Source: Paracoccaceae bacterium
GTDB taxonomy: Bacteria; Pseudomonadota; Alphaproteobacteria; Rhodobacterales; Rhodobacteraceae
Length of the DNA: 64,000 nucleotides
Assembly: GCA_027489375.1 (NCBI GenBank)
Contig: JAIXZW010000006.1
Location: 50,445 to 114,444 of the forward strand
Direction of reading: 5' to 3'
How positions within the stretch are numbered: the first letter of the stretch is position 1; the number at the start of each line of letters is the position of its first letter. The notes under the pieces were generated by a model. The model did not search any database, had not been told where the DNA came from, and worked only from the letters and a program-made list of their open reading frames with translations. Made by a program: the position numbers and the translations under genes. Below, piece after piece: positions 35,697 through 45,175 of the stretch.

Positions 35697-36172
35697 TCCC
35701 GCTTCGACATCTTCAGCAGACGCGCCCGCTCGCGGTCCCAGTCGCGCTTGGCGCTGGTTTCGCGCTTGTCCGCCAGCTTCTTGCCCTTGGCGATGCCAAG
35801 CTTCAGCTTCACGATCCCGCGGTCGTTGAAATACATCTTGATCGGCACGATGGTCATGCCCTCGCGCGCGGTGGCGTTCCACAGCCGCGACAGTTCCTTC
35901 TTGCTGACCAGAAGCTTGCGCCGACGCCGCTCCTCATGGCCCCAGGTCTTGGCTTCGGCATAGGGCGCGATGTAGCCGTTGATCAGCCACAGCTCGCCGC
36001 CTTCGACCGAAGCGTAGCTTTCGGCGATGTTCGACCCGCCGCGCCGCAGGCTCTTCACCTCGGACCCGAGAAGCATGATCCCCGCTTCGAGGTCGCTTTC
36101 GATATGGTAATCGAACCGCGCACGGCGGTTTTCGGCGATGAGCTTGGAATTGGGATCGGACTTCACTTGCAT
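35693..36172 (-). CDS. smpB: SsrA-binding protein SmpB
   Basis: Binds tmRNA and brings it to stalled ribosomes for trans-translation. 159 aa. Signatures: [59 protein letters not shown] and the basic C-terminal tail ([33 protein letters not shown]) needed in the mRNA channel. The ATG at 36172 gives the canonical [16 protein letters not shown]-terminus. The tmRNA gene itself is not in this window. Divergent from the potassium channel gene. Confidence 0.95.
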   Translation of the reverse strand: MQVKSDPNSKLIAENRRARFDYHIESDLEAGIMLLGSEVKSLRRGGSNIAESYASVEGGELWLINGYIAPYAEAKTWGHEERRRRKLLVSKKELSRLWNATAREGMTIVPIKMYFNDRGIVKLKLGIAKGKKLADKRETSAKRDWDRERARLLKMSKRD

Positions 36173-36294
36173 GGTATGGCCGAGATAGGCGATGCCGCGC
36201 CCCAAGTCCAGAAGCGCCCGCGAAAGCTTTCGTCTTGGGCATTTACCTTTCCTGCCGCGGGCGTCACTTTCGGCGGGATAAGGTGGAGGACCCC

Positions 36295-36729
36295 ATGCTC
36301 GGACAGATCGCGCTCGGCACAGCCGTGATGATGGTGTCCATCCTGATGGGCGCGCTTTCGGCGCTGCTGATGGAAATGGGGTTTTCCCGCTGGCACGGCT
36401 GGCTGGTGCGCGAACCGCATCGGCCAAAGATGATCCTTGCCGTCATGGTCGCCTCGCTTTGGGTGGTTGGCACCACGACGGCGGGCGTCTGGCTTTGGGC
36501 CACGGTCTACGACCTGCTCGGCGTGTTTCCGACGCTGGAGGAATCGCTTTATTTCTCCATCGTCTCCTACACCACGCTTGGCTACGGCGATGTGATCCTG
36601 CCGCATGAATGGCGGATCCTGTCGGGCATGACCGCGACCAACGGCTTCCTGAACTTCGGCCTGATGACCGCGCTGATGATCGAGGCGTTCCGCCTCATCC
36701 GCATCGGTCAGGTGCGCCGCCGCGCCTGA
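36295..36729 (+). CDS. Small ion-channel protein with K+ selectivity filter
   Basis: 144 aa, Ion_trans_2 type. Three hydrophobic helices: about 6-24, 43-62 ([20 protein letters not shown]) and 112-130, with a pore loop containing [22 protein letters not shown] is the potassium selectivity filter with Leu in place of the usual Val or Ile. No RCK or cyclic-nucleotide domain follows, so it is a minimal channel. ATG 36295 follows GGTGGAGGA. Its 3' end overlaps the convergent DMT transporter by 22 bases. Confidence 0.82.
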   Translation: MLGQIALGTAVMMVSILMGALSALLMEMGFSRWHGWLVREPHRPKMILAVMVASLWVVGTTTAGVWLWATVYDLLGVFPTLEESLYFSIVSYTTLGYGDVILPHEWRILSGMTATNGFLNFGLMTALMIEAFRLIRIGQVRRRA

Positions 36730-37592
36730 CGGCTGCGGTTGAGCGTGTAGATCCCGCTGCCCACGATCAGCGCCGACCCGATCAGCGTGGGCAGATCGGG
36801 ATGCTCGCCAAAGACCAGCACCCCCGCGATCATGGCAAAGACCAGCCGCGTGTAGCGGAACGGGGTGACGGCGGAAATCTCGCCCGTCCGCATGGCGACC
36901 GTCAGCGCGAAATAGGCAAAGATGCCGACCGCGCTCATCGCCGCGACCAGCGCGGTCCCCGTGGCGTCCGGCCAGACCGCGCCCCCCGTCACCGAAAGGA
37001 TGATCGCCCCCGCCAGCGCCAGCATCGACAGCCCGTAAACGCCAAGCTGCCGGTTCGACAGCGCAACCGGTGCCGCCCGCGTCGCCAGATCGCGCCCCGC
37101 AAAGCCGATCAGCCCGACCACCGTGACCAGCGACATCACCGTGAACCCCTCAAGCCCCGGGCGCAGGATCACCAGCACGCCGACGAAGCCCACGACGATG
37201 GCCGACCAGCGCCGCCAGCCCACGGTTTCGCCAAAGAACAGCGCCGCCCCCGCCACCACGACCAAGGGCGTGGCTTGCAGGATGGCCGACGCCACCGACA
37301 GCGGCGTCAGCGCAATCGCCAGCGAATAGAACAGCCGCCCCGTCACCTCGAACCCCGACCGGATCAGGAGCGGTCTGGAAAAGGCGGCAGGGTGAACCAC
37401 CGCCTCGCCATGCCGCCGCGCCATCAGCGCAAAGAAGGCCACGCCGATCAGGCCAAAGGCCAGCAGCGCCTGCCCGAGCGGCATGTGCTTGACGGTGGCT
37501 TTCAGGAACATGTCCTCGACGGCGAAACCTGCCATCGCGGCCACCATCCAGACAGCGCCCTTCAGATTGTCCGACACCGCTTGCGCGGTCAC
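36708..37592 (-). CDS. DMT-family (EamA) transporter 2, coupled to dapA
   Basis: 294-aa membrane protein with two EamA repeats ([48 protein letters not shown]). GTG start at 37592 overlaps the dapA stop (GTGA), so it is translated from the dapA mRNA. The coupling hints at export or balance of a lysine/DAP-related metabolite, but EamA substrates cannot be read from sequence. The repeat ends closely resemble the DMT transporter at 23.8 kb. Overlaps the channel gene at its 3' end. Confidence 0.85.
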   Translation of the reverse strand: MTAQAVSDNLKGAVWMVAAMAGFAVEDMFLKATVKHMPLGQALLAFGLIGVAFFALMARRHGEAVVHPAAFSRPLLIRSGFEVTGRLFYSLAIALTPLSVASAILQATPLVVVAGAALFFGETVGWRRWSAIVVGFVGVLVILRPGLEGFTVMSLVTVVGLIGFAGRDLATRAAPVALSNRQLGVYGLSMLALAGAIILSVTGGAVWPDATGTALVAAMSAVGIFAYFALTVAMRTGEISAVTPFRYTRLVFAMIAGVLVFGEHPDLPTLIGSALIVGSGIYTLNRSRQARRRT

Positions 37593-38461
37593 AGGATCCC
37601 TGCGTGCTGCATCGCGGCCTTGATCTTGGCCTTGGTGCCATCGGTCAGCGTAACCAGCGGCAGGCGCACCTCTTCGCTGCACAGACCCAAGAGCGACAGG
37701 CCATATTTGGCCCCCGCCAGACCCGGCTCGATGAAGATCGCCTCGTGCAGCGGCATCAGGCGGTCCTGATACTCAAGCGCCTTGGCGTAATCGCCCGCCA
37801 GCGTGGCCGCCTGGAATTCGGCGCAAAGTTTTGGTGCCACGTTCGCCGTCACCGAAATGCAGCCCACCCCGCCATGCGCGTTGAAGCCGAGCGCGGTCGC
37901 ATCCTCGCCCGACAACTGGATGAAATCCGCCCCGCAAGAGGCGCGCTGCATCGACACGCGCTCGATCTTGCCGGTCGCGTCCTTCACGCCCACGATGCGC
38001 GGCAGCTTGGCAAGCGTCCCCATCGTCTCGGGCGACATGTCCACGACCGACCGGCCGGGGATGTTGTAGATCACGATGGGCAGGTTGCAGCAGTCATGCA
38101 GCGCCGTGTAATGCGCGATCATCCCTGCCTGCGTGGGCTTGTTGTAATAGGGCGTCACCACCAGCGCCGCATCGGCCCCGACCCGTTCGCAATGCTGGAT
38201 CAGGCGGATGCCTTCGACCGTGTTGTTCGACCCTGCGCCTGCGATCACCGGCACGCGGCCACGGGCGGCTTTCACCACCACTTCGATGACCGTCTCATGC
38301 TCTTCATGGCTCAGCGTCGGGCTTTCGCCCGTGGTGCCAACGGGAACCAGCCCCGTCGAGCCTTGCTCGATGTGCCATTCCACCAGATGTTTGAGCGTGT
38401 CGAGATCCAGTTCGCCGTTCTTGAACGGCGTCACCAGGGCAGGAATGGACCCTTTGATCAT
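37589..38461 (-). CDS. dapA: 4-hydroxy-tetrahydrodipicolinate synthase
   Basis: Condenses pyruvate with aspartate semialdehyde, entry to DAP/lysine. 290 aa TIM barrel. [15 protein letters not shown] carries the Thr pair (43-44), [10 protein letters not shown] the Tyr132 of the catalytic triad, and [11 protein letters not shown] the Schiff-base Lys160. ATG 38461 follows GGAGAAG and gives the family N-terminus [13 protein letters not shown]; the longer in-frame extension is not used. Divergent from slt, co-transcribed with a DMT transporter. Confidence 0.95.
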   Translation of the reverse strand: MIKGSIPALVTPFKNGELDLDTLKHLVEWHIEQGSTGLVPVGTTGESPTLSHEEHETVIEVVVKAARGRVPVIAGAGSNNTVEGIRLIQHCERVGADAALVVTPYYNKPTQAGMIAHYTALHDCCNLPIVIYNIPGRSVVDMSPETMGTLAKLPRIVGVKDATGKIERVSMQRASCGADFIQLSGEDATALGFNAHGGVGCISVTANVAPKLCAEFQAATLAGDYAKALEYQDRLMPLHEAIFIEPGLAGAKYGLSLLGLCSEEVRLPLVTLTDGTKAKIKAAMQHAGIL

Positions 38462-38632
38462 GACACGCTTCTCCGATGTTTGGGCCTTGAGTCGCCCGTT
38501 GCTAAACGCGCCCTTCCTAACCATGTGGCAAAGGCTTGCCAAGCGGGGCGAAGGGAATGCCCTGCGATCCGCCTTTCCCTTGCCGTTCCGGTGATTTTTC
38601 GGCACACTCAACCCTAACGAATACCAATAAAA

Positions 38633-40600
38633 ATGAACGAGCAGATGATGGACCGGACCCGCCGCCTTGCGTGGCTTTTCGCTGCTTTCGCAGTGCTTGC
38701 GCCCATGACCGCGCCCGCCGCCGCGCTGGCCGATGCCGCCGCCGCCATGCGTCAGGCGCAGGCCGCCGCCGACAGTGGCGACTGGGCCGCCGCCGCCAGT
38801 GCCGCGCGCGGGGCGGGCGAGATCGGTGCTGACATCATCGAATGGCAGCGCCTGCGTGCATCAGGCGGGCTTCTGGGCGATTACGAAGCCTTCCTTGCCC
38901 GCCGCCCCGACTGGCCCGGCCTGCCGCTGCTCAAGGAAAAGGGTGAAGAGGCCGTCGCCCGTTCGACCGATCCCGCCCGTATTCTGGCCTATTTCGGCGC
39001 CGACCTGCCCGAAACCGCCAAAGGTTCGCTCGCCTATATCAACGCCCTGCGCGCCCAGGGCCGCATGGCCGATGCCGAAAACGAGGCGTTCCGCGCATGG
39101 ACCGAACTCCCCTTCGGGCCGGAGGAGGAACAGCAACTCCTCGGCCTCTATGGCGATATCCTGTCCGTCGCGCATGAAGTCCGCCTTGACCGCCTGCTCT
39201 GGCAGAACCGCACGGCCGAGGCCAAGCGCATGCTCCCCCGTGTCTCCAACGCATGGCGCGCCTTGGCCGAGGCGCGGATGGCACTCCGCGCCGATGCCGA
39301 TGGAGTCAACGCGCTCATCGCCCGCATCCCCGCCGATTTGCAGAACGACCCCGGCCTTGCCTTCGAACGCTTCGACTGGCGCTTCCGCCGCGACCGCAAC
39401 GCCGATGCCGCCGAAACCCTGCTTTCCGCGTCGAAATCCCCGCAAACCCTTGGCGACCCCGAAGCATGGGCCGAACGCCGCGCAGCACTCGCCCGTGCGC
39501 TGCTGCGCGATGGCCAGCCCAAGACCGCCTATCGCGTCGCAGCCTCCAGCCAACTCATGGACGGGTCGGATTACGCCGATCTCGAATTCCTGTCCGGCTG
39601 GATTTCCCTGCGCTTCATCGGTGACGCCCAGACCGCGCTCAAGCATTTCAAACATCTCGAGGCGACCGTCTCCACCCCCATCTCCACCGCCCGCGCCCAT
39701 TACTGGCAGGGCCGCGCCTTGCAGGCACTGGGCGACACGGCGGGGGCCACCGACTCCTACCGCATCGCGGCGCGGCACCAGACCGCCTATTACGGCCTGC
39801 TTGCCGCCGAGACGCTGGGGCTGAACCTCGACGACCAGCTTTTGTCCGACAGCCGCCCGCCAGGCTGGCAAAAGGCCGCCTTCACCCGCTCCAGCGTCTT
39901 TGCCGCCGCCGTGCTGCTGGAAAAATCCGGCGACCGCACGCTTGCGAAGCGCTTCTTCCTCCACCTGACCGAAAGCCTGAACGAGACCGAGATTGCCCAG
40001 CTTGCCCAATTCGCTCTGGAAATCGACGAACCCCACCTTGCGGTCGTGATCGCCAAACAGGCGGCCGAGCGGGGCATCATCCTGCCCCGCGCCTATTACC
40101 CCGTCCCGTCCTTCGTGCCGGATGACGGGATCGGCGTCAGCCGCGCGCTTGCCCTTGCCATCTCGCGGCGCGAAAGCGAATTCGACCCCGCTGCCCGTTC
40201 CGCCGCCGATGCCCGCGGGCTGATGCAGGTGCTGCCCTCCACCGCCAAGCTCGTCGCACCCCGCGTGGGGCTGAACTACGACGCGGGCAGCCTGAACGAC
40301 CCCGCCTATAACGTCCGCATCGGCACGGGCTATCTGGCGCAACTGGTGGAACAGTTCGGCCCCTCGGTCGCGCTGGTGGCATCGGGCTACAACGCAGGCC
40401 CCGGGCGCCCGAAACGCTGGATAGGCACCTTCGGCGACCCGCGCGACCCGTCAGTCGATGTGGTGGACTGGGTCGAGATGATCCCCTTCACCGAAACCCG
40501 CACCTATGTGATGCGCGTGACCGAAAGCCTTGTGATCTATCGCGCCAAGCTCAAGGGCGTGGCCGGACCCGTGCGCGTCACCGCCGAATTGCGCGGCTGA
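38633..40600 (+). CDS. slt: Soluble lytic transglycosylase (Slt70-like)
   Basis: Periplasmic exo-acting murein transglycosylase. 655 aa: signal peptide ([24 protein letters not shown]), a long alpha-superhelical TPR-like U domain (about 35-480), and a C-terminal SLT domain. The catalytic Glu is E514 in [47 protein letters not shown] and [11 protein letters not shown] are the other SLT blocks. Start may be 38633 or the ATG pair at 38645/38648. Divergent from dapA, which makes the DAP of the same polymer. Confidence 0.92.
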   Translation: MNEQMMDRTRRLAWLFAAFAVLAPMTAPAAALADAAAAMRQAQAAADSGDWAAAASAARGAGEIGADIIEWQRLRASGGLLGDYEAFLARRPDWPGLPLLKEKGEEAVARSTDPARILAYFGADLPETAKGSLAYINALRAQGRMADAENEAFRAWTELPFGPEEEQQLLGLYGDILSVAHEVRLDRLLWQNRTAEAKRMLPRVSNAWRALAEARMALRADADGVNALIARIPADLQNDPGLAFERFDWRFRRDRNADAAETLLSASKSPQTLGDPEAWAERRAALARALLRDGQPKTAYRVAASSQLMDGSDYADLEFLSGWISLRFIGDAQTALKHFKHLEATVSTPISTARAHYWQGRALQALGDTAGATDSYRIAARHQTAYYGLLAAETLGLNLDDQLLSDSRPPGWQKAAFTRSSVFAAAVLLEKSGDRTLAKRFFLHLTESLNETEIAQLAQFALEIDEPHLAVVIAKQAAERGIILPRAYYPVPSFVPDDGIGVSRALALAISRRESEFDPAARSAADARGLMQVLPSTAKLVAPRVGLNYDAGSLNDPAYNVRIGTGYLAQLVEQFGPSVALVASGYNAGPGRPKRWIGTFGDPRDPSVDVVDWVEMIPFTETRTYVMRVTESLVIYRAKLKGVAGPVRVTAELRG

Positions 40601-40616
40601 CAAGGCCCATTCCCGA

Positions 40617-40650
40617 CCCGCCCTGTCGCCTGCGGCGCAGACGGGGCGGG
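40617..40650 (+). terminator. GC-rich hairpin after slt
   Basis: CCCGCCC (40617-40623) pairs with GGGCGGG (40644-40650), extended by TGTC/GACG-type pairs inside. It sits 17 bp past the slt stop. No T-run, so termination strength is doubtful. Confidence 0.4.
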
Positions 40651-40687
40651 GCAATCGCGGGCCAAATGCCCGAAAATCAGGCAGATC

Positions 40688-41926
40688 ATGGCAACGCGCT
40701 ACGTCCCCCTTTTCCTGCGCCACGCGCCCACGCCCCGCGTGCGCGACTTTGCCTTGCTTGCCGGAACCGAAGCCGCCGTGCGCGGCACGCTGATCTCGGC
40801 CATGCCCTTGGCCGTCTATCACGCGCTCGGCGATGCGGCGGCCACGTCCGAGGCCTATTTCCACGCAGGCATCGTGGCGCTGCTCTGGGGGCTGATGGTG
40901 CCGTGGTTCACCCGCCACCTGCCGCGCCGCTGGATGTATTCGGCGGGCTGCGGGCTTTACCTGATCGGCATGGCGTTGGCGATCATCGGCACGCCCCTGT
41001 CGGTGCAGGCGGCACTCATCTGCCTTGCGATGGCGACGGCGACGACCTTCGTCTGCTTCAACGCCTATGTTCTGGATTACATCGACCGCGCCGATCTTGG
41101 CCGCAACCAGTCGATGCAGATGGTCTATGCGGCGGGTCCCTGGGCCGTGGGTCCGATGCTGGGCGTCTGGCTGCATGACCTCTGGGCGCCCGCGCCCTTT
41201 CTTCTGGCGGGGGCTTTCGCGCTGATCCTGCTCATCACCTTCTGGGTGCTGCGCCTTGGCAACGGCAAGCAGATCGCCCGCGCCAAGGGACCGGCGCTCA
41301 ATCCGCTGGCCTATCTTGGCCGCTTCCTCCGCCAACCCCGCCTGATCGCGGGCTGGATGTTCGCGGTCATGCGCTCCTGCGGGTGGTGGGTCTATGTCGT
41401 CTACCTGCCCATCTTCTGCATCGAGTCAGGCTTGGGCGACAAGGTCGGCGGCGTGGCGCTCTCGCTCTCCAACGCGCTTCTCTTCATCTCGCCGCTGATG
41501 CTGCGCTTCGTGCGCCGCTCCTCGGTCCGGCAGGGCGTGCGCTTCGCCTTTGGCGCGTGCGGCGCGCTTTTCATCCTGTCGGCCCTCGCCGCGCCGCTGC
41601 CTTGGGCCACGGTCGCCGCGATGATGGCGGCGGCCTTCTTCCTCGTCGTGCTCGACGTGGTCGGGGGCTTGCCTTTCCTCATGGCGGTCAAACCCTCGGA
41701 ACGGACCGAGATGTCGGCGGTCTATTCCAGCTTCCGCGATGTCTCGGGCATCCTGACGCCCGGTGCCGCATGGCTGGTGCTGCTGGTCGCCCCCGTCCAA
41801 GGCGTGTTCGCCGCCGCAGGCTTCGGCCTGATCGCGGCCTTCGCCGTGGCAAGCCAGCTTCACCCCCGCTTGGGCACGCCCCGCCCGTCAGCAGGCAACG
41901 CTAGTCGAGCAGACGCCGCGCAATGA
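40688..41926 (+). CDS. MFS transporter
   Basis: 412 aa with about twelve hydrophobic helices. Typical N-half sequence GLMVPWFTRHLPRRWMYSAGCGLYLIGMALAIIG and a D-x-x-D/R loop (YIDRADLGRNQSMQM); C-half ends with SGILTPGAAWLVLLVAPVQGVFAAAGFGLIAAFAVA. No subfamily signature I can name, so the substrate is unknown. ATG 40688 has only a weak AGG upstream. Its 3' end overlaps the convergent acyl-CoA dehydrogenase by 26 bases. Confidence 0.82.
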   Translation: MATRYVPLFLRHAPTPRVRDFALLAGTEAAVRGTLISAMPLAVYHALGDAAATSEAYFHAGIVALLWGLMVPWFTRHLPRRWMYSAGCGLYLIGMALAIIGTPLSVQAALICLAMATATTFVCFNAYVLDYIDRADLGRNQSMQMVYAAGPWAVGPMLGVWLHDLWAPAPFLLAGAFALILLITFWVLRLGNGKQIARAKGPALNPLAYLGRFLRQPRLIAGWMFAVMRSCGWWVYVVYLPIFCIESGLGDKVGGVALSLSNALLFISPLMLRFVRRSSVRQGVRFAFGACGALFILSALAAPLPWATVAAMMAAAFFLVVLDVVGGLPFLMAVKPSERTEMSAVYSSFRDVSGILTPGAAWLVLLVAPVQGVFAAAGFGLIAAFAVASQLHPRLGTPRPSAGNASRADAAQ

Positions 41927-43568
41927 CCTGCGCCTGAATTTCCGCCGCGCCCTCGAAGATATTGAGGATACGCGCATCGCACAGGATCCGGCTGATCCGG
42001 TATTCCAGCGCGAACCCGTTGCCGCCGTGGATTTGCAGCGCATTGTCCGCCGCCGCCCATGCCACGCGGGCACCCAGCAGCTTGGCCATGCCCGCCTCCA
42101 GATCGCAGCGCTTGTCATGGTCCTTCTGCCACGCGCTGAAATAGGTCAGCTGCCGCGCCACCATGATCTCCACCGCCATCATGGCAAGCTTGCCCGCCAC
42201 GCGCGGAAATTCGATCAGCGCCTTGCCGAACTGCTTGCGGTCGGTCGCATATTGCATCCCCGTTTCCAGCGCGGATTGCGCCACGCCCACGGCGCGGGCG
42301 GCGGTCTGGATGCGGGCGGATTCAAAGGTCTGCATCAACTGCTTGAACCCTTGCCCCTCGACCCCGCCAAGCAGGTTCGCGCCCTTCACCTTGAAGCCGT
42401 CGAAGCCGATCTCGTATTCCTTCATGCCCCGATAGCCCAAGACCTCGATCTCGCCCCCCGTCATGCCCGGCGTGGGGAAGGGGTGCTCGTCCGTGCCGGG
42501 CGTCTTTTCGGCCAGAAACATCGACAGCCCGCGATAATCCGTGGTGTCGGGATCGGTCCGCGCCAGCAGCGTCATGACATGCGTCCGCGCCGCATGGGTG
42601 ATCCACGTCTTGTTGCCCGTGACCTCCCAGTCATCCCCCACCTTCACCGCCCGCGTGCGCAAGGAGCCAAGGTCCGACCCCGTGTTCGGCTCGGTGAACA
42701 CGGCGGTCGGCAAGATCTCACCGCTCGCCAGTTTCGGCAGCCACTGCGCCTTCTGCTCCGGCGTGCCACCGCAGAGGATCAGTTCCGCCGCAATTTCGGT
42801 CCGCGTGCCAAGGCTGCCAACCCCGATATAGCCGCGCGACAATTCCTCGGACACGACGACCATCGACGCCTTCGACAGCCCGAAGCCGCCGAATTCCTCG
42901 GGGATCGTCAGGCCAAAGACGCCCATCTCGGCAAGCTGGCCGATCACCTCCATCGGGATCAACTCGTCCTTCAGGTGCCAGTCATGGGCATGGGGAATGA
43001 CCTGCTCGTCCGCATAGCGGCGGAACTGGTCGCGGATCATCTCCAGCTCTTCATCCAGCCCCGTGACGCCAAAGGTCGCCCGCCCGTGATTGTCACGCAT
43101 CAACTCGACCAGCCGCGCCCGCGCGGCTTGCGTATTGCCCCGCGCCATCAGCGCCGCCGCCGCCTCCGAAGGCACCCAAGGCCCGAGCCACAGGTCCGGC
43201 AGCCGCGCCACCTCGCCCTGGCTCATGGGAATCCCGCCCGCGATCTGGTTCAGGTATTCCCCGAAGCCGATCTGCAAGAGCAGCGCTTCCATCTCGCCGA
43301 ATTGCCCCGCAGCCTCGACCCGTGCGCCCCAGGCCCGCATCTGCCGCAGGCTTTCGACATAGGTGGCAAGCCAAGCCAGCGCATGGGCCGAAAACTGGTG
43401 CTCCTCCAGCGCGCCCGCCGAAACCTTGCCCGCCACCGTCACCCTTTGCCGCAGGTTTTCCCGCGCCGAGGCGAACAGCGCCTCCACCTCGGGCAGGGCG
43501 GCTTCGGTCAGGCCGAGCAGGTCGGCAAGGATCGGCGTCTGGGTCATCTGCTGGCCATCATGCGGCAT
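41901..43568 (-). CDS. mcd: Acyl-CoA dehydrogenase, probable (2S)-methylsuccinyl-CoA dehydrogenase
   Basis: FAD enzyme of the ethylmalonyl-CoA pathway for C2 assimilation, passing electrons to EtfAB (encoded at 54-56 kb). 555 aa, unusually long for an acyl-CoA dehydrogenase because of a ~170-residue helical N-terminal extension, a feature I recall for Mcd. Core blocks: GLTIPEEFGGFGLSKASMVVVSEELSRGYIG, TEPNTGSDLGSLRTRAVKVGDDWEVTGNKTWIT, RKQFGKALIEFPRV, QIHGGNGFALEYRISRILCDARILNIFEGAAEIQ. ATG 43568 is preceded by AGGTG; an ATG at 43547 is the alternative. Exact substrate is inference from length and sequence. Confidence 0.75.
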   Translation of the reverse strand: MPHDGQQMTQTPILADLLGLTEAALPEVEALFASARENLRQRVTVAGKVSAGALEEHQFSAHALAWLATYVESLRQMRAWGARVEAAGQFGEMEALLLQIGFGEYLNQIAGGIPMSQGEVARLPDLWLGPWVPSEAAAALMARGNTQAARARLVELMRDNHGRATFGVTGLDEELEMIRDQFRRYADEQVIPHAHDWHLKDELIPMEVIGQLAEMGVFGLTIPEEFGGFGLSKASMVVVSEELSRGYIGVGSLGTRTEIAAELILCGGTPEQKAQWLPKLASGEILPTAVFTEPNTGSDLGSLRTRAVKVGDDWEVTGNKTWITHAARTHVMTLLARTDPDTTDYRGLSMFLAEKTPGTDEHPFPTPGMTGGEIEVLGYRGMKEYEIGFDGFKVKGANLLGGVEGQGFKQLMQTFESARIQTAARAVGVAQSALETGMQYATDRKQFGKALIEFPRVAGKLAMMAVEIMVARQLTYFSAWQKDHDKRCDLEAGMAKLLGARVAWAAADNALQIHGGNGFALEYRISRILCDARILNIFEGAAEIQAQVIARRLLD

Positions 43569-43618
43569 CACGGCACCTGTTTTCTGCATCTGCGAAATAG
43601 CTAGAGCGGAATGTTCGG

Positions 43619-43650
43619 TTGCGCAATATAATTTCAAGAAATTTTGCGCC
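43619..43650. promoter_or_regulatory. Interrupted palindrome upstream of mcd
   Basis: TTGCGCAA (43619-43626) opens an imperfect inverted repeat: GCGCAATATAATTTC faces GAAATTTTGCGC with a two-base centre, differing by a three-base gap. It is the most AT-rich stretch between mcd (minus) and the convergent-side secreted gene, about 50 bp before the mcd start, so it is a plausible regulator site or promoter. Confidence 0.4.
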
Positions 43651-43682
43651 CAAGACGTAAAGTGTCGCGGGCAATTTTGCGG

Positions 43683-44219
43683 TCAGCTCGACATAGCCGC
43701 TTGGCAGGGGTTCGTTTCGTTGCGGCCCGGCTTGTAGACTTCGAAACTCCCTTCGATGACCGGACCGGTCATCGTCGTTATCGTGAATGTCCACAGTCCG
43801 GTCGGATCGCCATCGCCCAAGTCCAGTTCATAGGCGTGGAAGGTTCGCTTCGTGCTTTGCAGGGACGTTTCCCATTCCTCCCGCTTGATCCGCTGCTGCC
43901 GCAACGGCGGGTGCACGACACGAACGGTGGCATCCGTGTCGATCTTCGACTTGACCAGAAAGCCGAAGGCGATGCCGGTAAATGCCGGAATACGCCGGGT
44001 TTCCTGAACAAGGTCCGGCGTCGTCGTCGACACATGGATGTCACCGCGTGCCGTTCCCGGCGCTTGGTCGACCCGGTCGGGTTTCCCGAGACAAAAGATG
44101 CCTGTCTTGATTTTGGAAATCCGTTTCTGGTCATAGCTCGCCGGACCGATCCCTGCCGAAGCGGAGAACGCGACCAGGCTTGCAAGGGCAAGAATCGGCA
44201 TGTGACGCAGCAAATTCAT
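43683..44219 (-). CDS. Secreted DUF3859-like protein
   Basis: 178 aa. Signal peptide MNLLRHMPILALASLVAFSASAG, then a strand-rich domain: TTTPDLVQETRRIPAFTGIAFGFLVKSKI, a charged middle (RQQRIKREEWETS) and a C-terminal GLWTFTITTMTGPVIEGSFEVYKPG. The TRxIPAxxGxxFG spacing and the terminal SFEVY match my memory of DUF3859, a periplasmic family of unknown function. Two cysteines (C43, C173) could form a disulfide. It precedes mcd on the same strand, but the gap contains the mcd palindrome. Confidence 0.65.
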   Translation of the reverse strand: MNLLRHMPILALASLVAFSASAGIGPASYDQKRISKIKTGIFCLGKPDRVDQAPGTARGDIHVSTTTPDLVQETRRIPAFTGIAFGFLVKSKIDTDATVRVVHPPLRQQRIKREEWETSLQSTKRTFHAYELDLGDGDPTGLWTFTITTMTGPVIEGSFEVYKPGRNETNPCQAAMSS

Positions 44220-44328
44220 ATCTTCCCCCGCGGGCAGGTCATCGACGCCGCAATGTCTTCCGCAGCATCCGTCCGATCTTGGCTTTCTCCCGTCGACAAG
44301 TCAAACCTGCGTCAGAACGGAGGGCACG

Positions 44329-45096
44329 ATGGACTGGATCATGGCAGGGCAGGGGGCGGGTGCCTTCTGGGCGGCGATGGCGGTCACGCTCTTTGCCGGA
44401 TTCGTCAAGGGCGCCGTGGGCTTTGCCATGCCGATGATCATGATCGGCGCCTTTTCCAGCTTCCTGCCGCCCGAACTTGCCCTCGCGGGGCTTATCCTGC
44501 CCACGCTTGTGACCAACCTCAGCCAGTCGCTGCGGCAGGGACTTGCTCCCGCGCTCCGCACCACGGCCAAATTCTGGCGCTTCCTTCTGGCGATGTGCGT
44601 CTTCATCGTCGTCTCGGCGCAATTCGTGCGCGACCTGCCGCAGCCTGCGATGCTCCTGCTGCTCGGCCTGCCCATCACCGCCTTTGCCGCGCTGAACCTG
44701 TCGGGCCGCAGCTTGACGCTGCACCTGCGCCACCAGCGCGGGGCGGAATGGGGCTTGGGCGTGCTGGGCGGTCTTTATGGCGGCGTCTCGGGTGTCTGGG
44801 GGCCGCCGCTTCTGGTCTATCTCCTCTCGACCGGCGTGCCGAAGCTGGAAACCGTCCGCGCCCTCGGCGTGGCCTTCCTCGTCGGCGCTGTCACGCTTCT
44901 GGCTGCGCATGTGCAGACCGGCGTCGTCAATGCCGGGTCGCTGCCCTTTTCCGCAGCACTCGTGATCCCCGCCCAGATCGGCATGAGCCTTGGCTACGCG
45001 CTGCAAGACCGGCTCGATCAGGACCGTTTCCGCTGGTGGACGCAGATCGTGCTTGTGGCGATGGGCCTCAACCTCATCCGCCGCGCGCTGATGTGA
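44329..45096 (+). CDS. Sulfite exporter TauE/SafE family (TSUP) permease
   Basis: 255-aa inner-membrane protein with about eight hydrophobic helices in two repeats: LFAGFVKGAVGFAMPMIMIGAF in the first and GVLGGLYGGVSGVWGPPLLVYLLSTG in the second, both with the glycine-rich family motif. TSUP proteins move organosulfur or organic anions such as sulfoacetate or sulfite. ATG 44329 follows GGAGGGCACG. Ends in a hairpin facing pckA. Confidence 0.85.
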   Translation: MDWIMAGQGAGAFWAAMAVTLFAGFVKGAVGFAMPMIMIGAFSSFLPPELALAGLILPTLVTNLSQSLRQGLAPALRTTAKFWRFLLAMCVFIVVSAQFVRDLPQPAMLLLLGLPITAFAALNLSGRSLTLHLRHQRGAEWGLGVLGGLYGGVSGVWGPPLLVYLLSTGVPKLETVRALGVAFLVGAVTLLAAHVQTGVVNAGSLPFSAALVIPAQIGMSLGYALQDRLDQDRFRWWTQIVLVAMGLNLIRRALM

Positions 45097-45097
45097 C

Positions 45098-45123
45098 AAC
45101 GGGGAAGCCTGCGCTCCCCCGTT
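45098..45123 (+). terminator. Hairpin after the TauE/SafE gene
   Basis: AACGGGG (45098-45104) pairs with CCCCGTT (45117-45123), and the stem continues with AGC/GCT after one mismatch. It starts one base past the TGA. A short pyrimidine-rich sequence (CATCTTGG) follows. Confidence 0.5.
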
Positions 45124-45131
45124 CATCTTGG

Positions 45132-45170
45132 CCCAAATACTCCCGGGGGTGCGGGGCGTAAGCCCCCCGC
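45132..45170 (-). terminator. 3' hairpin element, copy 3 (downstream of pckA)
   Basis: Read on the minus strand after the pckA stop: GGGGC-TTAC-GCCCC stem (45153-45166) and then CCGGGAGTATTTGGG (45132-45146), a two-base variant of the 15-mer seen after era and the DUF3429 gene. It lies between convergent tauE and pckA. Confidence 0.55.
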
Positions 45171-45175
45171 CCGTC

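Noticed and set aside
38861..40342. 493-aa open frame on the minus strand
   Set aside because: Antisense to the Slt transglycosylase; Gly-rich shadow composition.
42027..43604. 525-aa open frame on the plus strand
   Set aside because: Antisense to the acyl-CoA dehydrogenase; Arg/His/Pro-rich with no domain.
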